64,000 bases of DNA from Calditrichota bacterium (lineage in GTDB: Bacteria; CLD3), in contig QQUF01000044.1 in the NCBI GenBank assembly GCA_008501735.1, positions 129,249-193,248 on the forward strand, given 5' to 3'. The position numbers were made by a program, and so were the translations under genes. Below the pieces are notes generated by a model that was given only the letters and a program-made list of their open reading frames with translations, was not told the DNA's origin and made no database searches. This document shows positions 17,101-24,932 of this stretch, in pieces (within the stretch, counting starts at the first letter, position 1; each line of letters starts with the position of its first letter).

Positions 17101-18773
17101 TCAATTTGGGCATAAGCTACAAAACTAACTGGAGTTGCACCTTGATTTTGAAAAACCACTGTTGGGAAAACTGTAATCCCAGATTCTACTGAATCAGGTG
17201 GAGCAATTACTTCAGCACAAACGATGTCTGCTACCCCTGTTTCCACAATTGTCATAATTTGATTTGTTGGGACATTAAATTGCTTTTGAACAATTCCAGA
17301 TGGCCAAAAAATTTCAAGCGAATCGAGAGTATTCACTGTTGATTCAAACCCTAATGTAATTCTGTAACTAGACTGTGAAGCAGGACTTCCATTTCCTGTA
17401 ACTGTTCGAACCCATTGATAACCCAAAGCGTGAAAAACTACTCTAGCACCAACACCACGAAAGTTACTTGCTTGTCCTTGTAAGTTCAAACCTAGCCATC
17501 TTTCAGCACCACAAAAAATAATATCCAATTCATTTCCGTATTTATCATTACTTGAAGGTGATTGATTAGAAGCACAAATATTTCTAATTAGCATATTTTG
17601 ACCACCAGAAACAGGAACAAAAAAGTCTTCGTCTCCATCATTATCAAAATCTGCTGCACAAAGTCCTCTTTCACCACCTTGTGCTGAGTAACCACTTGCT
17701 CCCAATAAATCTACAAACTTATTTGTAAATGAAGTTCCATTACCAGTGAAATACATTCTTGGATTAGCATTTTCATTTAAAAGGAAAATATCATTATAAC
17801 CGTTTAAGTCAATATCAGTATACATCACACCTCTTGTGAATGCACTTGAACCAGTTCCAGTTACAGCTGTTTCATCAGTCATCAAACCAATTCCGTTTGT
17901 GTTTCTGAAAAACGAATTTGGTCCATTAACTCCGAGATACATATCGTAATCTTGGTCGTTATCAATATCACCAAAGTCAGCAGCATAACCATCTAATGTA
18001 CTTGTAATGTTATAATTTACATTTTCTTGAACAAAAGAGATTGTACCTGCTAAAGGATTCGAATAATTAATATAAATCTCATCTTGAGAGTCAATTAAAG
18101 AACCACCTTTTACAAGATAAATATCCAATAAACCATCTTGGTTAATATCAGTTAAAGAAATATCCTGAACACCTTTTAAACCAGTAAGTCCAGCAATTTG
18201 AGCAACATCCTCCCAACCTTGACCTGCTTGATTTTGGTAAAGATGAATATTGCCTTCAAAAACTCCGACTAATAAATCAACGTAACCATCGTTATCAAAA
18301 TCTCCCCAAGCAGCTGTTGAAGCATTTTCAATTTTTGAAACTGTGTCAGGTTGATTAATGAAAGTTCCGTTTCCAAAAGATTTGTAAAGCAAATGACCTT
18401 CATTTTGGGTTGCAACGAAAACATCATCAAATCCGTCATTATCATAATCTGCTATTGCAACGGCAACAGAGTTCCCTGTAAAATCAGCAAGTGAAGATAA
18501 AGAAATGTCTGTGAATGTTACTGCACCAGTAATTGGGTCAGGATTTGCATCGTTCATATAAATTTCGTTTGGAGTTCCGACATTTGCTACGTAAAGGTCG
18601 AAAAAACCATCACCATTAAAATCTCCAAATCCTGCCGCTCTTGTGTCAACTGAATCAGTTTTGATTCCCGCAGAAGAATTAACAATATTAAACGAACGGA
18701 AATCAAATTGTGCAAAAGCAGAACTTATGACACAAACGAGAAGTAGAGTTAGAGAAAGTAAGTTTTTTTTCAT
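14106..18773 (-). CDS. giant secreted VCBS/FG-GAP protein with two ASPIC/UnbV domains and T9SS sorting domain
   Basis: A 1555-residue exported protein with signal peptide (SSAFA before Gln) and GGAAGGAG nine bases before the ATG. Order: VCBS/FG-GAP repeats (about 25-415), ASPIC/UnbV (420-510), CARDB-like domain (520-625), second VCBS block (635-1040), second ASPIC/UnbV (1045-1125), three ASH/choice-of-anchor-like beta domains with repeated PxxLxF starts (1138-1445), T9SS domain (last 80). Many DxDxDGxxD loops suggest calcium-stabilised beta-propellers. The second half aligns throughout with the neighbouring 832-residue protein. Likely a large cell-surface or released binding protein; no catalytic motif is seen. 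Confidence 0.88.
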   Translation of the reverse strand: MKKNLLSLTLLLVCVISSAFAQFDFRSFNIVNSSAGIKTDSVDTRAAGFGDFNGDGFFDLYVANVGTPNEIYMNDANPDPITGAVTFTDISLSSLADFTGNSVAVAIADYDNDGFDDVFVATQNEGHLLYKSFGNGTFINQPDTVSKIENASTAAWGDFDNDGYVDLLVGVFEGNIHLYQNQAGQGWEDVAQIAGLTGLKGVQDISLTDINQDGLLDIYLVKGGSLIDSQDEIYINYSNPLAGTISFVQENVNYNITSTLDGYAADFGDIDNDQDYDMYLGVNGPNSFFRNTNGIGLMTDETAVTGTGSSAFTRGVMYTDIDLNGYNDIFLLNENANPRMYFTGNGTSFTNKFVDLLGASGYSAQGGERGLCAADFDNDGDEDFFVPVSGGQNMLIRNICASNQSPSSNDKYGNELDIIFCGAERWLGLNLQGQASNFRGVGARVVFHALGYQWVRTVTGNGSPASQSSYRITLGFESTVNTLDSLEIFWPSGIVQKQFNVPTNQIMTIVETGVADIVCAEVIAPPDSVESGITVFPTVVFQNQGATPVSFVAYAQIDSAGLIIWSGFLPGIELGYLEVDTLFFGGWTPQGVCLDEVEFSVEAFVTGDTNPANNNCTKIVTLTGQNRFVDITSDVFPNSPSSGSGYGAAWADIDNNGYLDLMHIKGNTNLMFMNNGDGTFTQNMASGMGLSGTGGTKRATIIADFDNDEDLDMIVGQNIFLHNGNFGSPLYSQAGVSITGFSGSTQGVSAFDMDNDTYLDFYVGRDGNSTDLLFHSSGPVPPSNNLTFVEKGIALNIAYLNTDPREPWQRHTHTVTCADYNQDGWVDIYAGHDNHSGQFNRMFRNNKLDANGLPTPYSLVTGPFAPSANPPQADSIGAGHDDTWGSAFGDYNNDGLIDIFISATDISATSIKNLLYEHHINTPYPTIPDEFIDVAPIRGVDGVNPTQTWESGWADYNNDGWLDLFVGQVNFNSHLYQNFGNDFAAQNMGLQFQDVAQLLSIPSYLNQVTGVSWADYNNDGLVDVFVGTQSGQSRLLKNEICNIHNWIYFDLKGTASNYSAIGARATLYANGMKQYRQVIGGVGRSMESLWLEFGIGEAEWIDSLVIDWPSGLHQTVYNGEVEINQINPIVEGVCQPVLTSSPTVLNFTGGVLGTVDSMEVVLYNNSDCFASITDIRGKFPYNAILTASETDFVMEPQTSDTIWVYYLHLFEQLTTSLEIIYNAPQPYEIPVIAGTCDFSAVANPSYLEFTLLPATWEDSLLLEIQNPNGDCELAVENMYVPAPFDTIWTFDQVVPFVIPPSSNHSFWVKFKSPGAQQIASELVVEIANSATPTIVPLISNGCLPTLAVSPSQLDFGGGELLEADTLQLYITNTDATCFLAVTELDIPAPYDTMFTYDPLLFPMIIDPSTQDSVAITFRRYSLDTLATTLTVLSNSAQTSPVVNLNGFAILTDIEETENQPIVVSEYSLKQNYPNPFNPSTTITYEIPENGFTKLAIYDIKGRLVNELVNRQTEAGSHKAVWNGTDSQGNKVSSGIYFYRLVSNKFVETKKMVLLK

Positions 18774-19165
18774 TTTGGATTGCTCCTTCCTAAATGAGTA
18801 TTGAAAACAAATAATTAATTTCTATTTTTTTTAAAACAAAATTTGAAAACAGGAATGAATGTATGGGATATAAAAAGTGCTATTCGGACTTTGAAATGAG
18901 TTTTGAGTTTCGTTTAGCATTTTTCCTCTGTTTTCAGACTAATTGAATTTTGGTAAATTCTTTTAAAACTATACTTAAAGTTAAACTAAATCAAGTAAAA
19001 ATTTATTTCAACAAGTGTAACATTAAGTAAAAAAACATTTGCTAAAATTATGCCAAAAATCAAAAAAGACAAAATAAAATTTCCGTTTTGTTGACAAGTG
19101 TCAATTACCTAAGTACATTTGCAAGCCAAAAATTAAAAACTAATTAGAGATTTGATAAAAATTTA
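18774..19165. other. 392-bp divergent intergenic region
   Basis: It separates the giant surface-protein gene (minus) from the OppA-like gene (plus). It holds the promoter at 19091-19121 for the plus gene. No coding frame, RNA or strong hairpin is visible elsewhere; no clear -7 box was found for the minus gene. Confidence 0.7.
19091..19121 (+). promoter_or_regulatory. Bacteroidota-type promoter for the OppA-like gene
   Basis: TTG (19091-19093), 20-base spacer and TACATTTG (19114-19121). The -33 box is part of TTGACA-ag-TGTCAA, an inverted repeat that could be an operator. Transcription would start near 19128. Confidence 0.55.
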
Positions 19166-20686
19166 ATGAAAATAAAACAAACTTTACTTCTACTTATTTT
19201 AACTCTTTCTGCCTTCTCAAGTTGTTCAGAAGCGAAGAAAGAAAACAAGATTTCAATTTGTCTTTGGACAAGTCCTTCTACTTTTGACCCAAGAATTGCA
19301 ACAGACGCTGCTTCTCAAAGAATTATTGAAAATATTTTTAACTCCTTAGTAAGAAAAGATGAGAGGTCGAACATCGTGCCAGATTTGGCATTAAGTTGGA
19401 CAACTCCAAACGACAAAACCTTTGAGTTCAGACTCCGAAAAAATATAGCCTTTCACAACGGCGAAAAGTTCTCGGCTCACGACGTTAAGTTTACTTACGA
19501 AAGCATTTTGGATAGCACTTTTAACTCACCCTTTAGAGCTGCTTACGGAATTATTGAAGAAATTCAAGTTCCCGATTCTTTCAAAGTAATTTTTAAGTTG
19601 AAAAAAACTCACGCACCATTTTTGAGAGATTTGATTCGTGGAATTGTTCCTCAAAGTGCCAAAGAAAACTTCGGTCAAAAACCAATTGGAACAGGTGCTT
19701 TTCAGCTCAAAGAATTTATTCAGGATTCAAAAGTTACACTTCTTGCAAATGAAAATTACTTTCTTGGGAAACCAAAAACTGAGTTAGTAGAAGCAAGGAT
19801 TATCAAAGAAGAATCAACCCGAATTCTTTCACTTGAAACAGGACAAATTGACATTTTGCTTAATAACTTTCCTGAACAATATTTTCAATCTTTCTCCCAA
19901 AATTCTGAATTAAAAGTGACAGAACAAACAGGAATCAATTACACTTACCTCGCTTTTAATTGCAGAAATGAGATTTTAAAAGACTCACGAGTCAGACAAG
20001 CAATTGCATTTGCAATTAACAGACCACAACTTCTGAAAAACTTAAAAAATAATCACGCTAAAATCGCTCACTCACTTGTCCCTGAGTCAAATTTTTACTT
20101 TGAACCAAAAGTGTCAAAATATGATTTTAATCTCGAAAAAGCATCAAGACTTCTTGATGAAGCAGGTTTTGAACCAAATGAAAAAGGGCAACGATTTACT
20201 TTAGTTTACAAAGCAACTTCTTCTGAAGAAAGCCGTCAAAAAGCTGAAATTATCAAAAATTACCTTGCAAAAATTGGCATAAATTTGAAAATCGAATCTT
20301 ACGAATGGGCAACATTTTTTACTGACATAAAAAAAGGAAATTTTGATTTGTGTTCCCTAACTTGGGTCGGCGTTGCTGATGAACCAGATTTACATCACTT
20401 AGTTTTTCACACAGAAAGTATGCCACCAAACGGTGCAAATCGAGGTTCTTACTCAAACCCAAAATTAGACTCACTTCTAACTTTAGGGCGAACAACTCTT
20501 GACGAAGAAAAACGGAAAGAGGCTTACAGTGAAGCACAAAAAATTGTTAGTGAGGAATTACCTTACCTTTCGCTTTGGTTCGACAACAATATTTTGGTAA
20601 CTCAAAAAGACATCGAAGGTTTTGAAATTTATTCAGGCGGTGAATGGTATTCTTTGAAAAATGTTTATCGCAAAAACGAGAAGTAA
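19166..20686 (+). CDS. peptide/oligopeptide ABC transporter substrate-binding lipoprotein (SBP_bac_5 family)
   Basis: A 506-residue periplasmic binding protein of the OppA/DppA family. The lipobox SAFSSC places the lipidated Cys at residue 20. Family segments are visible: PSTFDPRIATDAASQRIIENIFNSLV in outline, the FRLRKNIAFHNGEKFSAHDVKFTYESI block (the usual SBP_bac_5 signature) and VRQAIAFAINR. It should capture peptides or a similar solute for an ABC importer, but no permease or ATPase genes are in the window. First of a plus-strand run of five genes. Confidence 0.9.
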   Translation: MKIKQTLLLLILTLSAFSSCSEAKKENKISICLWTSPSTFDPRIATDAASQRIIENIFNSLVRKDERSNIVPDLALSWTTPNDKTFEFRLRKNIAFHNGEKFSAHDVKFTYESILDSTFNSPFRAAYGIIEEIQVPDSFKVIFKLKKTHAPFLRDLIRGIVPQSAKENFGQKPIGTGAFQLKEFIQDSKVTLLANENYFLGKPKTELVEARIIKEESTRILSLETGQIDILLNNFPEQYFQSFSQNSELKVTEQTGINYTYLAFNCRNEILKDSRVRQAIAFAINRPQLLKNLKNNHAKIAHSLVPESNFYFEPKVSKYDFNLEKASRLLDEAGFEPNEKGQRFTLVYKATSSEESRQKAEIIKNYLAKIGINLKIESYEWATFFTDIKKGNFDLCSLTWVGVADEPDLHHLVFHTESMPPNGANRGSYSNPKLDSLLTLGRTTLDEEKRKEAYSEAQKIVSEELPYLSLWFDNNILVTQKDIEGFEIYSGGEWYSLKNVYRKNEK

Positions 20687-20708
20687 CTCTGAGAAGGTTT
20701 AGATTTTA

Positions 20709-21689
20709 ATGGAATACAGAAATCCCGAAGTTTTTTGGCTTTTTACATTAATTCCTGTTTTCTTCGCTTACTACATTTGGCGAATGAACAAAACAACAGG
20801 CTCAATTCGTTTTTCTAACATTTCTCTTTTTAAAAATGTCGGAATTCCGAAAAAAACAATGTTTCGCCACATTTTATTTCTTCTGCGAATGGCTGGAGTA
20901 AGTTGTCTAATCGTCGCTTTAGCTCGTCCACGAATTGCAAACAATGAAAGAACAATCAACACAGAAGGTGTTGACATAATTTTGGCTCTAGATATTTCAA
21001 GTAGTATGCAAATCGAAGATTTTCAGCCGAACAGACTTGTCGTCGCAAAAGACGTTGTAAAAAATTTTATTGCAGGAAGAGAAACTGACAGACTTGGTTT
21101 GATTGTTTTTGCAGGGAAAAGTTTCACTCAATGCCCTTTAACTTTAGACTACGGAATTTTACTTGGATTTTTGAAAGACATTGAAATCGGGTTAATCGAA
21201 GACGGAACAGCAATCGGACTCGCAATTGCAAACGGCGTAAACAGACTTCGCGACAGTGAAGCAAAAAGTAAAGTTGTAGTTCTCGTTACTGACGGAGAAA
21301 ACACAGCAGGTGAAATCGCTCCAATTACAGCAGCGGAATTGGCAAAGACTTTCGATGTAAAAATCTACACAATTGGAATCGGAACCGACAACCCTTACAT
21401 AACTCAGAACACGATTTTTGGCAAAAGGCGAGTTTCTGTTCCGAACAAAATTGACGAAGAATCACTAAAAGAAATCGCCTCAATCACAGGTGGAAAGTAT
21501 TTCCGTGCAAAAGACAAAGATGCCTTCCAAAACATCTTCACAGAAATCAGTGAATTAGAGAAAACAATTGTAGAAGTTACAGAGTACACAAGGTACGATG
21601 AACTTTTTATAGAATATTTGTTTTGGGGTTTGATTCTTATTATTTTAGAGTTTATTTTATCGAATTCAATTTTTAGAAAAATTCCATAA
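20709..21689 (+). CDS. BatA-like von Willebrand factor A membrane protein
   Basis: A 326-residue inner-membrane protein. Residues 1-75 are the BatA-type N-terminal region with two membrane segments (about 9-25 and 57-73). The VWA domain starts at VDIILALD with the MIDAS motif DISSS (95-99) and includes VVLVTDGENTAG. A third membrane segment lies at about 300-318. Members work with MoxR ATPases and BatB/BatD in Bacteroides aerotolerance operons, but none of those partners is adjacent here. AGAAGG stands 11 bases before the ATG. The family is firm; the partners are unknown. Confidence 0.85.
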   Translation: MEYRNPEVFWLFTLIPVFFAYYIWRMNKTTGSIRFSNISLFKNVGIPKKTMFRHILFLLRMAGVSCLIVALARPRIANNERTINTEGVDIILALDISSSMQIEDFQPNRLVVAKDVVKNFIAGRETDRLGLIVFAGKSFTQCPLTLDYGILLGFLKDIEIGLIEDGTAIGLAIANGVNRLRDSEAKSKVVVLVTDGENTAGEIAPITAAELAKTFDVKIYTIGIGTDNPYITQNTIFGKRRVSVPNKIDEESLKEIASITGGKYFRAKDKDAFQNIFTEISELEKTIVEVTEYTRYDELFIEYLFWGLILIILEFILSNSIFRKIP

Positions 21690-21713
21690 CTAATCAAAAA
21701 TGAGGTAATTTTT

Positions 21714-22997
21714 ATGGCAAGTTTTGAAGAACTCAAAACCAGAACTCAAAGTGAAACTATTGATACAGTCGTAAAAGCCATCGAAAAATTAGAAAAACTT
21801 GCTACTCCAGAGGCTTACGATTTAATCACAGAACTTACAAAGCACAAACACCCTGATGTAAGAAAAGGCTCAATAAAATCTCTTGGACACAGTGGGAATC
21901 CAGAATTTCTTCCAATAATCGAAAAAGGTTTTGTTGATGAAAGATATGATGTTAGAAGAGTTGCAGCTCACGCTTTGGGAATGATTCAAGGCGACGACGA
22001 CGATGTTATCGAAGCACTCCGAAAAGGTCTAAGAAACGAAGACCAAGATGTAAAAAGATTTTGTCTTCGTGCTTTAGGACGTTTCAGAAATCCAAAAATT
22101 ATCGAATACATTGCAGAAGGTGTAGTTCAAGGAGATTCTGGAGTAAAAAGAGTTGCTATTGACGTTTTAGAAAAATATGAAGAAGATTCTGCTTTTGAAG
22201 TTCTAGTGAGAATTTACTACGATGAAGATTCAATTGTTCGTTCCAATGCAGCCGAAGCACTTGGTCGAAGAGGAGACAGAAAAGTCATTGAGCATTTTAA
22301 GAAAGGCTTAAAAGACACTTCTTCTGAAGTTCGTAGAAGAACTGCTGAAGCATTTATCCAACTTGACGAAGACACTGCAATCGATGCGTTAACATCAGTT
22401 TTTGATGAAAAAGCAATTGGACCTGCTGACGATGCTGTTGATGCTTTGATTAAAACAAACAATCCAAGAGTTCACGCAATTATCCATAGAAGATTACTTA
22501 AAACCGAAGGCGATATTCAAATGAAAATCGTCAAAGGGCTCGGAGATTTTAAAATCAAAGAAGCTGTAACAGACTTACTCGGATTATTAGAAACAGCAGA
22601 AACTCAACAGCTTAGAGATTTAACTGTTGAGGCTCTCGGACACATTGGCGATCCACAAGCCGTTAAGCCTTTGAAAAAAATCTATAAATTAGAAAATGCT
22701 GATAAAGTCAAAACAGAAATCGCCCTTAAACAATTAGGTGCAGACACAAAAGGTGGTTGTTTCATCGCAACTGCTGTTTATGGAAATGAGCTAAAGCCAG
22801 AAGTTGTTTTACTTAGGCAATTCAGAGATGAAGTTCTTTTACAAAGTTTCTTCGGAAAGCTTTTTGTGAAACTTTATTACGCAATTTCGCCTTCTTTGGC
22901 TGATGCCGTTGAAGAACAAGAACAAATTAAAACTTTCATTCGAGACAAATTTTTAAATCCATTTGTCAAAAAAATTCAAACTATTTTGAAAGGTTAG
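21714..22997 (+). CDS. HEAT-repeat protein with C-terminal CFI-box domain
   Basis: A 427-residue protein. Residues about 10-340 are at least nine HEAT/PBS-lyase-like repeats (for example HPDVRKGSIKSLGHSGNPEF, DVRRVAAHALGMI), a helical solenoid for protein binding. The end begins with GGCFIATAVYG near residue 348 and continues LRQFRDEVLL..FFGKLFVKLYYAISPSLAD, which matches the CFI-box-CTERM domain, a C-terminal module of unknown function with a conserved Cys. No signal peptide is seen. It starts 25 bp after the BatA-like gene and is followed closely by the parvulin gene. Confidence 0.85.
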   Translation: MASFEELKTRTQSETIDTVVKAIEKLEKLATPEAYDLITELTKHKHPDVRKGSIKSLGHSGNPEFLPIIEKGFVDERYDVRRVAAHALGMIQGDDDDVIEALRKGLRNEDQDVKRFCLRALGRFRNPKIIEYIAEGVVQGDSGVKRVAIDVLEKYEEDSAFEVLVRIYYDEDSIVRSNAAEALGRRGDRKVIEHFKKGLKDTSSEVRRRTAEAFIQLDEDTAIDALTSVFDEKAIGPADDAVDALIKTNNPRVHAIIHRRLLKTEGDIQMKIVKGLGDFKIKEAVTDLLGLLETAETQQLRDLTVEALGHIGDPQAVKPLKKIYKLENADKVKTEIALKQLGADTKGGCFIATAVYGNELKPEVVLLRQFRDEVLLQSFFGKLFVKLYYAISPSLADAVEEQEQIKTFIRDKFLNPFVKKIQTILKG

Positions 22998-23003
22998 GAA
23001 AAA

Positions 23004-24005
23004 TTGAGAGTCAAAACCTTTTTACTATTACTGTTAATCTCTTTGAGTTTTTTAGGTTGTGAAACGACTGAAAAGAATCCATCGGTTTCACAAGTTATAA
23101 AAGACCATAAAGAAGGAATTAAAGAATTTGGAAGCCAAGAGATTGTTGTTGCTAAAGTAGGCGACAAAGAAATTTTACGCTCAAGACTTTACCAAGAATT
23201 AGAACGAAGTGCAAAACAAGCAGACGTTGACTTTGACAGAAACTTTATTCGATTTTTCGCAAAACAAGTTTTAGATGAATTGATTAATGAAACAATTTTT
23301 TTAGAACTATTTGAGAAACACGAAATTGAGTCAAACAAAAATTATGTTGATGAAATTGTAAAACAACTTTACGACGATTTTCAGGCACAAAACACTTTAG
23401 ATGATTTTCTTGACGGACAAGGTTACTCCCTTGACGGCTACATAAAGTCTCTCCACTATGAAACTCAAGTCCAACGCCTTTTTGACAGAGTTTATAAATA
23501 TGAGACTTCTGATTTTTCACAAGAAGCTTTCATAAAATATAACAAAGAGTATCCGCCAAAACAGCTCCAAGCAATTCAGGTAGTTTTTAAGATTGACTCT
23601 TGGGGCAATTATGAAGAGCAAAGAGAAATTGCTTTACAAAGAGCAAAAGATGTAATTAAGAAAGCTAAAGAAGGTATAGATTTCCAGCAATTAGCCAAAG
23701 ATTATTCTGATGAACAAGTTGGAAATCCGATTGGCTTTTTAGATTGGTTTGGTTATGGACAGATGGTTGATAATTTTGAGAGAACTGCTTTCGACTTGGG
23801 CGTTAACAATGTTTCCGAGCCAATTGAAACTCAGTATGGCTTTCACGTTATAAAAATTGTAAACGAACAACCCGAAAATATTGACCCAAAAGAATACAGA
23901 CAAAGGTTCATTGCTCATCAAAGAGAACAACATATTCACAAAACTGCCGAAAAGTTTCGTAACGAAGCAGACGTCGAAATTTTTGAAGACAAAATCTACT
24001 ACTAA
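23004..24005 (+). CDS. parvulin-type (PpiC) peptidyl-prolyl isomerase lipoprotein
   Basis: A 333-residue lipoprotein starting at TTG (23004) with AGGA just upstream. The lipobox SFLGC gives Cys19 as the lipidated residue. Residues about 40-175 resemble the SurA/PrsA N-terminal chaperone region. Residues about 180-290 are a PpiC rotamase domain, ending with FDLGVNNVSEPIETQYGFHVIKI, the family's typical last strands. It should help fold exported or outer-membrane proteins in the periplasm. It starts six bases after the HEAT gene stop, so they are translationally close. Confidence 0.88.
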   Translation: MRVKTFLLLLLISLSFLGCETTEKNPSVSQVIKDHKEGIKEFGSQEIVVAKVGDKEILRSRLYQELERSAKQADVDFDRNFIRFFAKQVLDELINETIFLELFEKHEIESNKNYVDEIVKQLYDDFQAQNTLDDFLDGQGYSLDGYIKSLHYETQVQRLFDRVYKYETSDFSQEAFIKYNKEYPPKQLQAIQVVFKIDSWGNYEEQREIALQRAKDVIKKAKEGIDFQQLAKDYSDEQVGNPIGFLDWFGYGQMVDNFERTAFDLGVNNVSEPIETQYGFHVIKIVNEQPENIDPKEYRQRFIAHQREQHIHKTAEKFRNEADVEIFEDKIYY

Positions 24006-24014
24006 AGGAATCCA

Positions 24015-24527
24015 ATGCTTCTCGCTGTAAAAATAATGTTGGCGTTTAACGCTATTTTCTTTTTTCTTTCTGGTTATTGGGGATTCGTTGAGACTATTTG
24101 GGTTAGCGATGGAATAATAATTCAACCTCATCTTTATGCAGGTTTCTTCACTGTTTGCATCACTTGTGCAATTCACTCGATAGTGATGTTTTACTTCATC
24201 GGAAGTGGTAAAATTCTCAAAGAAGCACTACTTGAAAATTATCCTGACTACTTTAATGAAAATGTTTATCCGATGATTCGTGCCTCAAAGAGTAAAGTAT
24301 TTTCTTGGGGAACTTTGTCTGTCTTAGCTATGGTTTTTGCAGGCATTCTTGGGGGAGCAGTTTCAGCTGGAAAAGTAAGTTCTGAGGTTCACTTAATCTC
24401 AATATTAATTGCTACTTGGATAACTGTAAAATCTTTCGTTTACGTTTTAGACTTTGTGAAGATGAATGCTGAAATAATGGATTCTTCGGCTGATTTCATA
24501 GATAATCAGCAAAAAATTACAGCTTGA
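24015..24527 (+). CDS. four-helix membrane protein of unknown function
   Basis: A 170-residue protein with four likely membrane helices (about 3-22, 40-63, 97-117, 124-146). His residues lie near the membrane in QPHLYAGFF and AIHSIVMFYFIGSGK, followed by an amphipathic stretch rich in acidic residues (EALLENYPDYFNENVYP). I do not recognise the family. It starts 10 bp after the parvulin gene stop and ends the five-gene run before the tRNA pair. Confidence 0.65.
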   Translation: MLLAVKIMLAFNAIFFFLSGYWGFVETIWVSDGIIIQPHLYAGFFTVCITCAIHSIVMFYFIGSGKILKEALLENYPDYFNENVYPMIRASKSKVFSWGTLSVLAMVFAGILGGAVSAGKVSSEVHLISILIATWITVKSFVYVLDFVKMNAEIMDSSADFIDNQQKITA

Positions 24528-24556
24528 AAAAAAAATGGTTTTTTGTAAACTTTTTT

Positions 24557-24587
24557 TTTGTTTGCAAAACATTTTGGCTTATATTTG
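24557..24587 (+). promoter_or_regulatory. Bacteroidota-type promoter for the tRNA-Ser pair
   Basis: TTTG (24557-24560), exactly 19 bases and TATATTTG (24580-24587): a full match to the Bacteroidota consensus. Transcription would start near 24594, about 16 bases before the first tRNA. Confidence 0.7.
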
Positions 24588-24609
24588 GCGTTCCGAAATT
24601 AAAGAGCTC

Positions 24610-24692
24610 GGAGGTGTAGCCTAATTGGTAAGGCAGCAGTCTTGAAAACTGCCGGGTTTACGCCCTTGTAGGTTCGAGTCCTATCACCTCCG
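24610..24692 (+). tRNA. tRNA-Ser (anticodon TGA)
   Basis: Acceptor arms GGAGGTG (24610-24616) and CACCTCC (24685-24691) pair, with discriminator G24692. The anticodon loop is CTTGAAA with anticodon TGA at 24643-24645, between stems GCAGT and ACTGC. A long variable arm and GTTCGAGTC T-arm fit tRNA-Ser. CCA is not encoded. It reads UCA codons; it is not a suppressor or tRNA-Sec, which would carry TCA. Confidence 0.95.
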
Positions 24693-24722
24693 CTTTTTTA
24701 TTTTTCCTTTCTCATTTTCATT

Positions 24723-24810
24723 GGAGAGATGGCCGAGTGGCTTAAGGCAACGGTTTGCTAAACCGTCGTGGGCAAAATGTTCACCGGGGGTTCGAATCCC
24801 CCTTTCTCCG
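24723..24810 (+). tRNA. tRNA-Ser (anticodon GCT)
   Basis: Acceptor arms GGAGAGA (24723-24729) and TTTCTCC (24803-24809) pair, discriminator G24810. The loop TTGCTAA has anticodon GCT at 24757-24759, with stems ACGGT/ACCGT. The long variable arm (GTGGGCAAAATGTTCACC region) and GTTCGAATC T-arm fit serine. It lies 30 bp after the first tRNA and has no promoter of its own, so the two are probably one transcript. Confidence 0.95.
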
Positions 24811-24932
24811 TTTTAATTTTAAAGTCTCCAAATATTTTTTACCACTTCAAATCTCATAAAACTCCCAAATAAAATTTTCTCCGAAGTCTCCATAGATTTG
24901 TATATTCTTGAAAACAATTGATAAGGGAAGAA

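Noticed and set aside
24610-24692. tRNA with anticodon TGA as tRNA-Sec
   Set aside because: tRNA-Sec has anticodon TCA and an 8-bp acceptor stem; this is an ordinary serine tRNA.
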